A DNA stretch of 64,000 bases, from positions 1 to 64,000 of the forward strand of contig NZ_QKSM01000013.1 in NCBI RefSeq assembly GCF_003234185.1, written 5' to 3'. Origin of the DNA: Curtobacterium sp. MCSS17_008 (GTDB lineage: Bacteria; Actinomycetota; Actinomycetes; Actinomycetales; Microbacteriaceae). The notes under the pieces were generated by a model. That model made no database searches and was not told where the DNA came from. It worked only from the letters and a program-made list of their open reading frames with translations. Positions 14,886 through 23,352 of the stretch are shown here, in pieces. Each line of letters opens with the position of its first letter. The first letter of the stretch is position 1. The position numbers were made by a program, and so were the translations under genes.

Positions 14886-15113
14886 TCAGCGCAGTTCGTC
14901 GGCGGTGCTGGCGTACTCCTGCTCGAGAAGCCACGCTTCGACGGCTTCTTGCCGGTAGAGCGGGAATCGTCCGACGCGGACGAACCGAGGGCCTGCTCCT
15001 GTGATGCGCCATTGCCGCAAGTTACGGGTCGTCACGTGGAGCCGAGCGGCGAGGGCGTCCGGGGTGAGCAGGTCACCAGTCTGAATGACCTGGGCGCTGG
15101 CGGTCTGGGACAT
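14886..15113 (-). CDS. xis: Excisionase-like HTH protein
   Basis: A 75-aa MerR/helix-turn-helix-17 type protein: LLTPDALAARLHVTTRNLRQ, then WRITGAGPRFVRVGRFPLYR, the usual winged-helix signature of excisionases in actinobacterial elements. The ATG at 15113 has GAGGAGT. It directly precedes the integrase, so it probably controls excision directionality. Confidence 0.85.
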   Translation of the reverse strand: MSQTASAQVIQTGDLLTPDALAARLHVTTRNLRQWRITGAGPRFVRVGRFPLYRQEAVEAWLLEQEYASTADELR

Positions 15114-15611
15114 AGATACTCCTCGAAAGTCGATGCTTTCGAGGAGGCCCTCTAGCCGAACCTGTTAACGGTTGCTTGGCGTACCTACTCGTCGAGCCGT
15201 CAGCGGCTCTGGCCCTTTTCAATCATTCAGACCTGCTTCAGACCATACACGTGGAGCCGGGTGGCGACAAACTCACGCGGATCGAGCAGCGGACAATATC
15301 GCTCATCACGCGTCCACTGCTGCGCATGAATCAGCCAATGAGGCCCTCTCGCGAGGTGTGCGCTCCCCCGAAGGGCTTCGGGAGCCCTCGAGCGCCCGTT
15401 ACGGATGCAGGTCCGACTGCGCGGAAATCATTCCTGAAATTATCTGCGCAGCTTGGCGACCCGACGCAGGACGGGCGGGCGGGCCGTCGCCGCGTCTGTG
15501 GTCCACGCCTCGCAAGAGCGTGGTCAGCCGACAGTGTCCGAGGCGGAGCGAAGCGGGGGAGCGGCACCGGCGGAAGGCACCCGAGAACGCCCCGATGGGG
15601 CGTTGGAGGGC

Positions 15612-15742
15612 AAGGAGCGTAGCGACGCAGTAAGGGCCACAAGGAGCGTAGCGACGCAGTAAGGGCCACAAGGAGCGTAGCGACGCAGTAAGGGCCACAA
15701 GGAGCGTAGCGACGCAGTAAGGGCCACAAGGAGCGTAGCGAC
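15612..15742 (+). repeat. 29-bp tandem repeats
   Basis: Four exact head-to-tail copies (15612, 15641, 15670, 15699) and a partial fifth at 15728. The unit begins AAGGAGCGTAGCGACGCAGT. The copies are contiguous with no spacers, so it is not a CRISPR array. Confidence 0.95.
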
Positions 15743-16058
15743 GAGTGGTGAGGGGGACACGGAGACCGAGCGGAGCGCGAGTCTCAGGGGCTCCCGAAGA
15801 GGTGTCGGCTGCGCCGACCGACGAGCAAGTTTCCAGGTCGCGGAGCGGACTGGAAACGCAGCTCGGCGTCACCTCCCCTTATGCCCTTTCTCTCTGCCGC
15901 GAAGATTCGGAGCTCCAGCGACGGATTGAGGTCACGATTGCTGCTGTGATCGGGGGAAACGGATGGATCAGCCTCATCTTGATCAACACCAGATCCGAAG
16001 GATCAAGCCTGGTGGTGGTGATCAAGTGGCATCCGTTTGCCGCGGGAAGTCGGGGTTT

Positions 16059-16103
16059 GGGTTGATCCACGGTTCTGGGCGTCGTGACGCCGGGGATCAA
16101 CCC
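16059..16103. repeat. Nested dyad (possible origin or recombinase site)
   Basis: A perfect 10-bp inverted repeat GGGTTGATCC (16059-16068) and GGATCAACCC (16094-16103) encloses a second inverted repeat GGCGTC-GT-GACGCC (16078-16091). Further GATCAA words flank it. Confidence 0.7.
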
Positions 16104-16786
16104 ATCGAGCGCAGCGACGCCAGGGGCTGAGGAGCCTGCGGATCAGCACCTGATCAACCCCGACGCAGACGCGGGCACGCGGCTGCCTTGGGCTCTAGAG
16201 CAGCGCAGGTCGGAGCATCGCGGAGACCTCTCGCGTAGCGCTGTCGCCACATCGTCACGGGGGAGGAACGACGCCGTGGCGGGTTCCGCTGCCGCTGCTT
16301 CAGCGGCGCCGTTGGGTTCTCCTTTTGCCCCATCGGGCTGCGAGTGCTCGTCAAAGACGGACGCACCAACAGGTCGGGCTCTGATCAGCTCGGACGACCG
16401 GGCCCTCTCATGACCGAGCCGCATCCGGTGCATTCAGCACCGGGTTTCTGCGCCCCGTTCCCGGTCACGACTGATTCAGTTGTGGGCGAATCATGACCAG
16501 GGGTGGCCTTTTCCGGGCCGCAAGGCGACCGCCGACGCTCCTTCGATGGCGCATCGGAGGAAAAATGGGGCCACCCGGACGCGTTCGGCGTCGGATGGCC
16601 CTGCTGTGACCGCGCGGCGGTCAATAGTCGGTCATCGGTCGGTCAGGCTACGGGCAGCGCCGCCGAAGCGACCGTCGAGCGCCAGCGAGAGGGAGCGCAG
16701 TGGCCCTTGCGCGGCCACAAACGACCCTCCGCTGGCCGGGCGCTGACCGACCAGTGCCGGCGGCCCCTACTCGCTACGCTGCGGCT

Positions 16787-17209
16787 GTGAGCACAGCGCA
16801 CGCATACGGCTCCCTCGCTCAACGCACCGCCGAGCCGCTGATCATCGCCGCCGTCGCGGAGCACGTCGGTGTGCCGCTGGCGCCGGCGCGGGTCGAGTTC
16901 GAGGACGGCGTCCGAGTGGAGCTCGACGGAGCATCCGAGGACCGGGAGGTCCTCGTCGAGGCGTACGCGCACATCGGCGCGCTTCGAGGCGGGCAGCCGA
17001 AGAAGCTCGCGACGGCCGCCTTCAAGCTCCTCTGGACCGACCGGAAGCTCGGGGCGACGCGACTCGTCATCGCGGTCATCGACGTCGAGGTCGAGCAGTA
17101 CCTGATGCGGCCGAAGGCGTGGCTGACTTCGGCGCTTCGCGACAGCGGTGTCGAGGTCGTCCGGGTCGCACTCGACGACGACGCGCATGCGCGCGTCGAG
17201 GCAGCGTAA
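16787..17209 (+). CDS. Hypothetical protein, possible nuclease-like fold
   Basis: A 140-aa protein from GTG 16787 (VSTAHAYGSLAQRTAEPLII). TACGCT ends 6 nt before the GTG, so it is leaderless. The order VRVELDG, VLVEAYAHIG and KKLATAAFKLLW (an Asp, a Glu and a Lys on successive elements) recalls PD-(D/E)XK nucleases, but this is by eye and weak. Its neighbours are a NERD protein and, further on, a defence island. It may be a small effector or simply an uncharacterised protein. Confidence 0.55.
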   Translation: MSTAHAYGSLAQRTAEPLIIAAVAEHVGVPLAPARVEFEDGVRVELDGASEDREVLVEAYAHIGALRGGQPKKLATAAFKLLWTDRKLGATRLVIAVIDVEVEQYLMRPKAWLTSALRDSGVEVVRVALDDDAHARVEAA

Positions 17210-17439
17210 CTACTGCAGCTGATGGCACCACCCGGAGCGCGAGGGCTGGGCGAGTGATCGGCGGCTGACAGACCGGGGGTGGCAGGTCCGCCCCGACGAG
17301 CTCACCCGCCAGCGGCGGGCAGAGCAGCGGGCCACGTCACCATCGGGTGATCCGCCCCGCCTGTGCGAGTACACCGTGCCGGGGGCGACCACACGAATGG
17401 TCACCCGAGGAGCGTCTGCGTCCGCGCGCGATTTTCGTC

Positions 17440-17890
17440 GTACCGGTTCGTACCGGATTTCTCGGTACAGGCACGCGCTCAACGGCTCCATGGAAACCCC
17501 AGTTCAGAGGCACAATGCACGCCATTCGAGAAATCGTGAGCACACCGCGTCCCACTTTGTGGACCAGGAGCGGAACGGCTCAAAACCACGCCTGATCTGG
17601 GAAAAGCGCGGCGCGTACCGGTTGGACCGGTTTTTTCGAAGAATCTCTATGTGTGCGTGTGCGCACATGCATGCGTGCGCGCGTAAGGGTCTTCAGAAAC
17701 CGGTACAACCGGTACATCCCGCTTCTCTACCCCCGTACTTCTTTGAAAAATCAGGGATGCAGGGCTCGAACCGCGTACCGGTTCTTCAAAATCGAGGCTC
17801 AAAAGTGGAACACGAGCCACCCCGACACGAGCTCTCAAAAGCCGGGCCGATCTGGGAAAAAGCCTCCTGCGAGCCTGTACCGGTTTTCGG
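17440..17890. repeat. Iteron-like GTACCGGTT cluster
   Basis: About eight near-copies of GTACCGGTT in both orientations at 17440, 17449, 17616, 17624, 17698, 17707, 17775 and 17877. Several are paired 9-10 bp apart. The word is close to palindromic (AACCGGTT). Possible binding sites for a replication or partition protein. Confidence 0.6.
17649..17685. repeat. 37-bp alternating purine-pyrimidine tract
   Basis: An uninterrupted alternation of purine and pyrimidine, made of GTGCGC, ACATGC and GCGCGC words. Such tracts can adopt Z-DNA under supercoiling (general knowledge). Confidence 0.85.
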
Positions 17891-18278
17891 AGTCAAAAGT
17901 GGAACACGCGGTTCCCACCTCTCCTCGAGCTCGCCGTCACGGTTCCGCGTGCTCCGAGGGGACGAATGCGATCGCCTGCAGTCGACGTGGGTCGGGATCG
18001 AGTGGGTCGCGCCGCGCCGCTAGGGCTCCTTCACCGACGACGCCCGCGCCGAAGTGAAGCAGAACGGCGCCTTCTGCACGGGGAGGCCTTCTGGTGGCGG
18101 CAGCGGCCGAGGAGAGGAGCCGGGCGTTGGATCCGTGGGCGCAACATCGGCAAGCGGGATCAGCGATTCGGGTCACGCCGACTACTCCTGGCGTCTCCAA
18201 CGGGGACGCTCCGACACCCCGCTGAGGCCGACCGCACCCCGCACTGGGGCTCGCGGCTCCCGCTGCCTATCTGAGTGG

Positions 18279-18941
18279 ATGGACGTGATGGGGACGAACG
18301 ACACCGGCGCCGGCGCATCTGCCAACCGCGAGTACGACCGCCGCCGGGGGCACGACGAGGCGAAGATACGCGAGACGTGGGGTGACGGCCGCATCGGCAC
18401 GATCGCCGTCGCGCTCTCCGGCGAACGGCAGAGCACCGTCGCGTGGAAGTCCGGCGCCGCCGGAGAAGCCGAGGTCGGCCGGGCCCTCGATGCGATCGCC
18501 AACGAGCAGGTCGCAGTGCTCCACGACCGGCGCATCTCCCGGTCCCGCGCGAACATCGATCACATCGTCGTCACCTGCGCCGGCGTCTGGCTCGTCGACG
18601 CCAAGCGCTACCGGAACAAGCGGCCCCGCCTGCAGGTCGAGGGCGGAGTCTTCCGGCCTCGCGTCGAGAAGCTCGTCGTCGGCGGTGACGACCGCCGGAA
18701 GCTCGTCGACAGCGCGCTCCGTCAGGTCGCGCTTGTGCAGGACGTCGTCGGCCCGGCCAGCGTTCACGGCGCGTTCTGCTTCGTCGACGCGGACTGGCCA
18801 CTCTTCGGCGGCTCGTTCACCGTCCGCGGCGTTGACGTCTGCTGGCCGAAGCGGCTCGCTAAGCAGCTCGCGGCGCTCGAGGGACCGGTCGACGTCGTTG
18901 CGGTCGCAGATGCGATCGCCGCGCACTTCCCGCCTGCTTGA
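18279..18941 (+). CDS. NERD-domain (nuclease-related) protein
   Basis: A 220-aa protein with a NERD domain in its middle: GAAGEAEVGRALDAI, then IDHIVVTCAGVWLVDAKRYR, carrying the Asp and the Asp-Ala-Lys of the PD-(D/E)XK-like core. NERD domains are linked to DNA processing and are frequent on plasmids and in defence islands. ATG 18279 is chosen; TATCTG lies 5-6 nt upstream (leaderless); an internal ATG at 18288 is also possible. The N-terminal 50 residues are charged. The biological role is unknown. Confidence 0.8.
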   Translation: MDVMGTNDTGAGASANREYDRRRGHDEAKIRETWGDGRIGTIAVALSGERQSTVAWKSGAAGEAEVGRALDAIANEQVAVLHDRRISRSRANIDHIVVTCAGVWLVDAKRYRNKRPRLQVEGGVFRPRVEKLVVGGDDRRKLVDSALRQVALVQDVVGPASVHGAFCFVDADWPLFGGSFTVRGVDVCWPKRLAKQLAALEGPVDVVAVADAIAAHFPPA

Positions 18942-19045
18942 TCCGCCCGCTTCGGCGCTCTTCGGTGGCGGCGACCTCCTCGCTATTGTTACTTTGCGCG
19001 GCTAACTGACATTATTGGCAGAGCTGTCGCCGGGAAGGAGCCGCG

Positions 19046-20245
19046 ATGACGAACTGGCCAGCCCACGCCCAGCGCACCCTCCCCTGGGAGAGCACGAGCC
19101 GGCGCGGCACTCGCGAGGACCGAATGCTCTCCGAAGTCACGGCCTCGATCCCGCCGCGGATCGCTGACCTCGACGTTCCCGTCATCGCTGAGCGCGACCT
19201 CGCCCGGGCCCGGTACGAGGCCGCCGACCTCGAGCGCGTCGCTGACGGTGTGCTCAGCCCGCTCGCGGGCTTCCTCATCCGCATGGAGTCCGTCGCGTCG
19301 AGCCGTATTGAGCACGTCGAAGCAACCCCAGTCGCGTTCGCGCGCGCCATCGGCGGCCTGAAGGAGAACGCCTCGGCAATGTCGATGGTCGCCGCCGGCA
19401 CCGCGATCACGAAGCTCATCGCCGCGTCCAGCACGACGATCACGCTCGACGAGATCCTCGCCGCACACCGGGCGCTCATGGAAGCCGACCCCGACGTGTC
19501 CGAGCGGCCATACGCCGGCCGCGTCCGCGACGTGCAGAACTGGATCGGCGGCTCGCAGTACTCGCCCCGCGGCGGGCTCTACGTCCCGCCGCCGCCCGCG
19601 GAGGTGCCCGCGCTCCTGGACGACCTCATCGCCTTCGCGAACCGCGACGACGTCGAGCCGGTCACCCAGGCCGCAATCGCGCACGCCCAGTTCGAGAGCA
19701 TCCACCCGTTCACCGACGGCAACGGCCGCATCGGCCGGGCACTCATCGGAGCGATCCTGCGCCGTCGGGGTGTCACGCCGCACACGGTGCTGCCGGTGGC
19801 CAGCGCCCTCGCCGCCGACACGACCCGCTACTTCGCCCTGCTCACGGCCTACCGGACCGGTGACGCGGCGCCGATCGTCACCGACTTGGCGCTCTGCGTC
19901 GAGACGGCTGCGCGGGAGGCGCGCGGTACCGCGCGCGTCTTCGCTCGGTTTGAGACCGCGTGGCGGGAGCAGGCGTCCCCGCGCGCCCGCAGCGCTGCAG
20001 ACCGGATCCTGCCGGTCCTGTTGTCCCTGCCGGTGTTCACCGTCGAGCAGCTCGTCGACGAGCTTCAGGACGTTGCCGAGCGAAGCGTCTACCGCGGCGT
20101 GCAGGCCCTCGAGGAGGCTGGCGTCGTCGAGGCCGTCACCGAGCGGGTTCGCGGCCGCGCGTACGCCTCGATGGACGTGCTCGACGAGTTCGAGGACCTC
20201 GACCTCCGCATCCGCGAGCGGATCACGCGGCTCCGCGCGGACTGA
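19046..20245 (+). CDS. Fic-family protein (putative AMP transferase)
   Basis: A 399-aa Fic protein. The active motif is intact: HPFTDGNGRIGR at residues 220-231, with catalytic His220. An N-terminal helix carries SSRIEH (85-90), matching the inhibitory SxxxE(G/N) motif except that the last residue is His. That places it in the class II Fic group with in-cis inhibition. The C-terminal 90 residues form a winged-helix-like domain (FTVEQLVDELQDVAERSVYR), common in this family. It should transfer AMP from ATP to a hydroxyl side chain of a target. ATG 19046 has AAGGAG. Confidence 0.9.
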   Translation: MTNWPAHAQRTLPWESTSRRGTREDRMLSEVTASIPPRIADLDVPVIAERDLARARYEAADLERVADGVLSPLAGFLIRMESVASSRIEHVEATPVAFARAIGGLKENASAMSMVAAGTAITKLIAASSTTITLDEILAAHRALMEADPDVSERPYAGRVRDVQNWIGGSQYSPRGGLYVPPPPAEVPALLDDLIAFANRDDVEPVTQAAIAHAQFESIHPFTDGNGRIGRALIGAILRRRGVTPHTVLPVASALAADTTRYFALLTAYRTGDAAPIVTDLALCVETAAREARGTARVFARFETAWREQASPRARSAADRILPVLLSLPVFTVEQLVDELQDVAERSVYRGVQALEEAGVVEAVTERVRGRAYASMDVLDEFEDLDLRIRERITRLRAD

Positions 20246-20251
20246 CGCCTG

Positions 20252-20428
20252 TTACGACGCGCGAGGCACGTTCGCGCGCACGTCGTCGGCCTGCGCATCG
20301 TCGAGCTCCCAGAGCCCGGTGTGCTCCGGGTAGCGCTTCCGCAAGTACTCCCGCACGGTCCTTCCCGGCCGAAATTCGTTCCTGTAGCCAAGTTCGGCCG
20401 CCAGCTCTCGCGGTGTGTACGTCGTCAT
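20252..20428 (-). CDS. Small HTH-like protein convergent with Fic
   Basis: A 58-aa protein: MTTYTPRELAAELGYRNEFR, then a basic REYLRKRYPEH segment and an acidic end. It has a textbook GAAGGAG ribosome binding site 8 nt before the ATG. The first half resembles a small helix-turn-helix of the type seen in phage and plasmid proteins. It ends 6 bp from the Fic stop codon, on the opposite strand. Whether it regulates Fic is unknown. Confidence 0.65.
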   Translation of the reverse strand: MTTYTPRELAAELGYRNEFRPGRTVREYLRKRYPEHTGLWELDDAQADDVRANVPRAS

Positions 20429-20724
20429 CAGTCGCTCTCCTTCAGTCGCGCCCGACCAGCCGCCGGTACCTAGATCATGGCGTCGGCCCGAACGGCTCGA
20501 GCAGCGACGCTCTCAGTTCACCAAGAGGAGCAACACCGCGTCGTCTGTACACCGCCACAACAGCTCAGTTTCATGTCACTTCAAGGGGCCGGATCCAAGC
20601 CGACGAGAATCACAGTTATCGCAACTATTCGGCGAGGGGTCTAGTCGCCCGGTTCCGACTCGATCGGAGCTCCGGAGCCGTCAGATCTGCTCGTGTCCGG
20701 GGTGATTCGTAGGCTCGAACCGCC

Positions 20725-21342
20725 ATGACCGAACTGCTGCCACTCCCCGCCCAGGGCCTCCCTGCGCGCGTGATTACGCACGTCGGGAACGACCTCGAAC
20801 TCGCGGATGCACCTCTCCGTCCCGAGCTGCTCGAGGGCATCGCGCAGAACACGGCGCACGCGAGCGCCGCGGGCACCAGACGGGCCTACGAAGGCGACTG
20901 GGCGGCGTTCGAGCGCTGGTGCGACACCCACGGCCGGCGCGCCCTGCCTGCGCAGCCACAGACCGTCGCGGCCTACATCACCGACCGGGCGGCGCTCGTT
21001 GAGCCGGGCAGCGGGGACCACGTCTACGCACCGAGCACGATCTCGAGGTGGGTCACCTCGATCAACGTCCGGCACGAGCGCGAGAAGCTCGCCCCTCCGG
21101 GCGCGACCCGTACGGTCAAGGACACCCTCGCCGGCATCCGCCGCGACAACGCGCGGCCAACCAGGCGCATGACGTCACTGCTGCTGAACGACCTCAAGCG
21201 AGTGCTGCGCGGCATCGACCTGCACTATTACCCCGCGTGTCGCGCATATTGCTCTCGTCTTCGAGCACTTGGAACGGTCCAAGAAAAGGACCAGCCCCAT
21301 TCCGCTCTGAGCGGCGCCCAGCCCGGCACCCTGGTCGAGTGA
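20725..21342 (+). pseudogene. Truncated tyrosine recombinase (N-terminal domain only)
   Basis: The first ~170 residues form a SAM-like core-binding domain: SAAGTRRAYEGDWAAFERWC, then TVAAYITDRAAL and RTVKDTLAGIRRDNARPTRR. The catalytic domain should start after RVLRGIDLHYYPA (about 21235), but the frame then runs into unrelated sequence and stops at 21342. All catalytic residues are missing, so it cannot recombine DNA. It is a remnant of a second element. Confidence 0.8.
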
Positions 21343-21647
21343 ATTATGTCTCCCCGGAGCCTCCAGAACTCCGCCGCGAAGTCGGGTCTTCCCTCTCGAA
21401 TCGATGGCCGCCACCCTGGCAAGATGTCATCGAGTTGACCGCCCAATGCCTCGCAAACGCCTCAGCTAGGGACTCAGAGCGGGATCTCACGCCCTGGGAA
21501 CAGTCGTCGCTGGCACAACGGGAGGCGCTTCGTCGATTGGTCGTGCAAGTCCTCCAGGCCTACGCCGATGCCGACAGGCTTGCAGCCTCGCGGTACACGA
21601 GCGCACAGGCAGACCACAAAGCGTCACGGCGCCGGGGCCAGCCATAA
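21339..21647 (+). CDS. Hypothetical protein
   Basis: A 102-aa frame from GTG 21339 (VNYVSPEPPELRREVGSSL), overlapping the end of the truncated recombinase frame. The helical second half (DLTPWEQSSLAQREALRRLV) looks coding. No ribosome binding site is visible and the start is uncertain. No family recognised. Confidence 0.4.
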   Translation: MNYVSPEPPELRREVGSSLSNRWPPPWQDVIELTAQCLANASARDSERDLTPWEQSSLAQREALRRLVVQVLQAYADADRLAASRYTSAQADHKASRRRGQP

Positions 21648-21681
21648 CTAATCCGCGAGACGAACAAGGACGGTGCACCGC

Positions 21682-22425
21682 ATGACGACACGTCGCCAGA
21701 TCGCCCGAGCGCGGGCTCGCGTTGCCCTCGCCGCCAGGACGGGCGAGGATCTGCCGAATAGCGTTCATCAACTCGCAGCGATGGACTTTGCAGACGCCGA
21801 CCACACCGCGACAACTGGTCGAGGTCGCGAAGACCGCCAGCGGCCGCAGCGCGGAGACCTGGCAACATTGCTGGGTGTTCACGCCGCTGGTAACGACTTT
21901 GGGCGCTCCCGAGAGTTGGAGCACCCGCGGGACGGCCAGGGGCTAGAGCATCGCGACGAACAGGCGATCCTCGAGTCCCTGCCTTGGACTCATGAGCAAT
22001 ACGAAGCAGCAAGGTCTGCCGTGGCACGTGGCGAACTTGACGCGCTCGAACGCAGCGTCCGGCGGAGCGCAATGAACGCCGCGATCACCTACAAGGAGGT
22101 ATCCGACCGGCTGGAGGTTGGGACCGCGCGGATACTCGCGCGACTCGCGTCTGGGGACCTGTTCGCGTTCGTTTCGGACGACGAGATGCTGTTCCCGACA
22201 TGGCAGTTTACGAACGACCCCGACCGTCCGGTCTTAAATCAGCTGTCGACCTTGATCGAAGCATTTGATGATGACATGCACCCAGCGTCGATCCTTGGCT
22301 TCATGACGACACCGCACTCCTCCACACGAATCGACGGCATCCCGATCACCCCTGTCGAGTGGCTCGCCAGGGGGCGTGGGGTTCAGCCCTTGGTTGAGAT
22401 ACTCGGGGTCCGGCGGCTGATGTGA
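21682..22425 (+). CDS. MbcA/ParS/Xre-like antitoxin-type protein (orphan)
   Basis: A 247-aa protein. The N-terminus RRQIARARARVALAARTGED is a short helical module. The C-terminal half has the layout of actinobacterial MbcA/ParS-like proteins: an HTH (ITYKEVSDRLEVGTARILAR), then GDLFAFVSDDEMLFPTWQF, and the end GFMTTPHSSTRIDGIPITPV followed by EWLARGRG. Relatives usually neutralise a RES-domain toxin encoded next door. No RES gene is present here, so it is an orphan or the toxin was lost. The 60 residues in the middle are low in recognisable pattern. Confidence 0.6.
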   Translation: MTTRRQIARARARVALAARTGEDLPNSVHQLAAMDFADADHTATTGRGREDRQRPQRGDLATLLGVHAAGNDFGRSRELEHPRDGQGLEHRDEQAILESLPWTHEQYEAARSAVARGELDALERSVRRSAMNAAITYKEVSDRLEVGTARILARLASGDLFAFVSDDEMLFPTWQFTNDPDRPVLNQLSTLIEAFDDDMHPASILGFMTTPHSSTRIDGIPITPVEWLARGRGVQPLVEILGVRRLM

Positions 22426-22781
22426 CGACAGCCGCCTGGCCGGGGAACAGATGGTCCACGGTTCGACGGCCGTCGGCATCGTTGTCGCGCTGATTCAGAT
22501 CACGGTGGTGGTCATGCAGTCAAGCTGCCGCGACGACGCGCAAGTCGTATCCGTGCTAGTGCGTCAACGAAGGGCCGCGTCGAGCTCCAGGAAGCGCTCC
22601 CTCGTATGCGAAACCCGCGGCTGTCCGCCACTAGTGCGGGCCTGTGCTTCCAGCCACCGGAGCAAGAACGACGAACGAGCTCCACATCGGGGCCCGAATC
22701 CCGTGAGCGCCGCCCGTCGATTCGACGCCAACGGACAGAGCCACGAGACTGTTCGAAGGGCCTCGAACGGAGCAGAACACG
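22426..22781. other. Gene-free stretch
   Basis: About 350 bp. Several overlapping frames exist but none has a start signal or recognisable domain. It probably carries the promoter of the small gene at 22782. Confidence 0.4.
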
Positions 22782-22991
22782 ATGGCGAAGATGGAAGCCG
22801 CGTACGGCACTTCCGAGCGCAAGCGGATCTCGATCCCGAGGGTCGACACCTCAGTGCTCGACTGGTGGGAGCAGCAGCATGATGTCGGAATGTCCATACG
22901 AGTCCTCATCCGCCGAGAGATCGAGCGGTCTGGCTACACAGACATCGTCCACGGTCGAGTAGAACAACAGCTTCCCAACGACAAAATGTGA
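22782..22991 (+). CDS. Small ribbon-helix-helix-like protein
   Basis: A 69-aa protein: RISIPRVDTSVLDWWEQQHD followed by MSIRVLIRREIERSGYTDIV. This strand-helix-helix pattern is seen in small plasmid-type DNA-binding proteins. The ATG follows GGAGCAGAACACG. After the stop codon the same frame continues with GGRRRAELDRT, like a family C-terminus, so the stop at 22989 may be a recent truncation. Confidence 0.55.
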   Translation: MAKMEAAYGTSERKRISIPRVDTSVLDWWEQQHDVGMSIRVLIRREIERSGYTDIVHGRVEQQLPNDKM

Positions 22992-23352
22992 GGTGGTCGT
23001 CGTCGCGCCGAGCTTGACCGAACCTTGCTGGAAAAGCCCGACCGACGCCCGCGCTACGTCTCGTGGGAGGACGTCACGATCTGGTATCGCCGGCCCCCGC
23101 GTGGGCGGACGACCGCGCTGGTCGTCCCGGCGAGCCCGCGGAGATCCGAGACCGGGCGAACTCAAAAGGTCGCGAGGTTCCCTCCCGCTGTCGCAGCAGC
23201 CAGGCCTTCCGCGACGCGTACGAAGCCGCGCCTTGACACCACTCCCCTAAACGAAACAGCCGACCACCCCGAAAGGCGGCCGGCTGTTCTCGTTCGCGCC
23301 GATACGGCGGTTTTATGTCAGATGGCGCGCTCTCCGCTTGGCGCAACGCGCT
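22992..23352. other. Gene-free stretch with a terminator
   Basis: About 360 bp between the small RHH-like gene and the convergent bPH-SHOCT gene. It contains the hairpin at 23253 and an open frame that continues the RHH-like frame without a start. Confidence 0.4.
23253..23290. terminator. Intrinsic terminator-like hairpin
   Basis: ACAGCCGACCACC pairs with GGCGGCCGGCTGT around a CCGAAA loop, followed by TCTCGTT. It is placed between convergent genes. Confidence 0.65.

Larger units (their letters stand above)
15114..16786. other. Gene-free cis region of the mobile element
   Basis: About 1.7 kb with no supportable gene on either strand. It carries several short hairpins (for example AACGCCCC-GAT-GGGGCGTT near 15590), the 29-bp tandem repeats at 15612, the nested dyad at 16059 and seven GATCA(A/G) motifs at about 15970-16160. 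Many GAGCGNAGCGA words recur through it. Such content suits a replication or transfer origin next to int/xis (inference). Confidence 0.55.
17210..18278. other. Gene-free, repeat-rich stretch
   Basis: About 1.1 kb without a convincing gene. It contains the GTACCGGTT cluster, a long alternating purine-pyrimidine tract, two copies of GATCTGGGAAAA (17593 and 17849) and two copies of AAAAGTGGAACACG (17800 and 17894). Base composition is locally less GC-rich than the flanks. Open frames here are repetitive and look non-coding. Confidence 0.5.

Noticed and set aside
15612-15742. 29-bp repeats as a possible CRISPR array
   Set aside because: The units are directly contiguous with no spacers, and no cas gene is present in the window.
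17376-18023. 215-codon plus-strand frame through the GTACCGGTT region
   Set aside because: The peptide is repetitive without a domain, lacks a start signal, and the underlying DNA repeats occur in both orientations.
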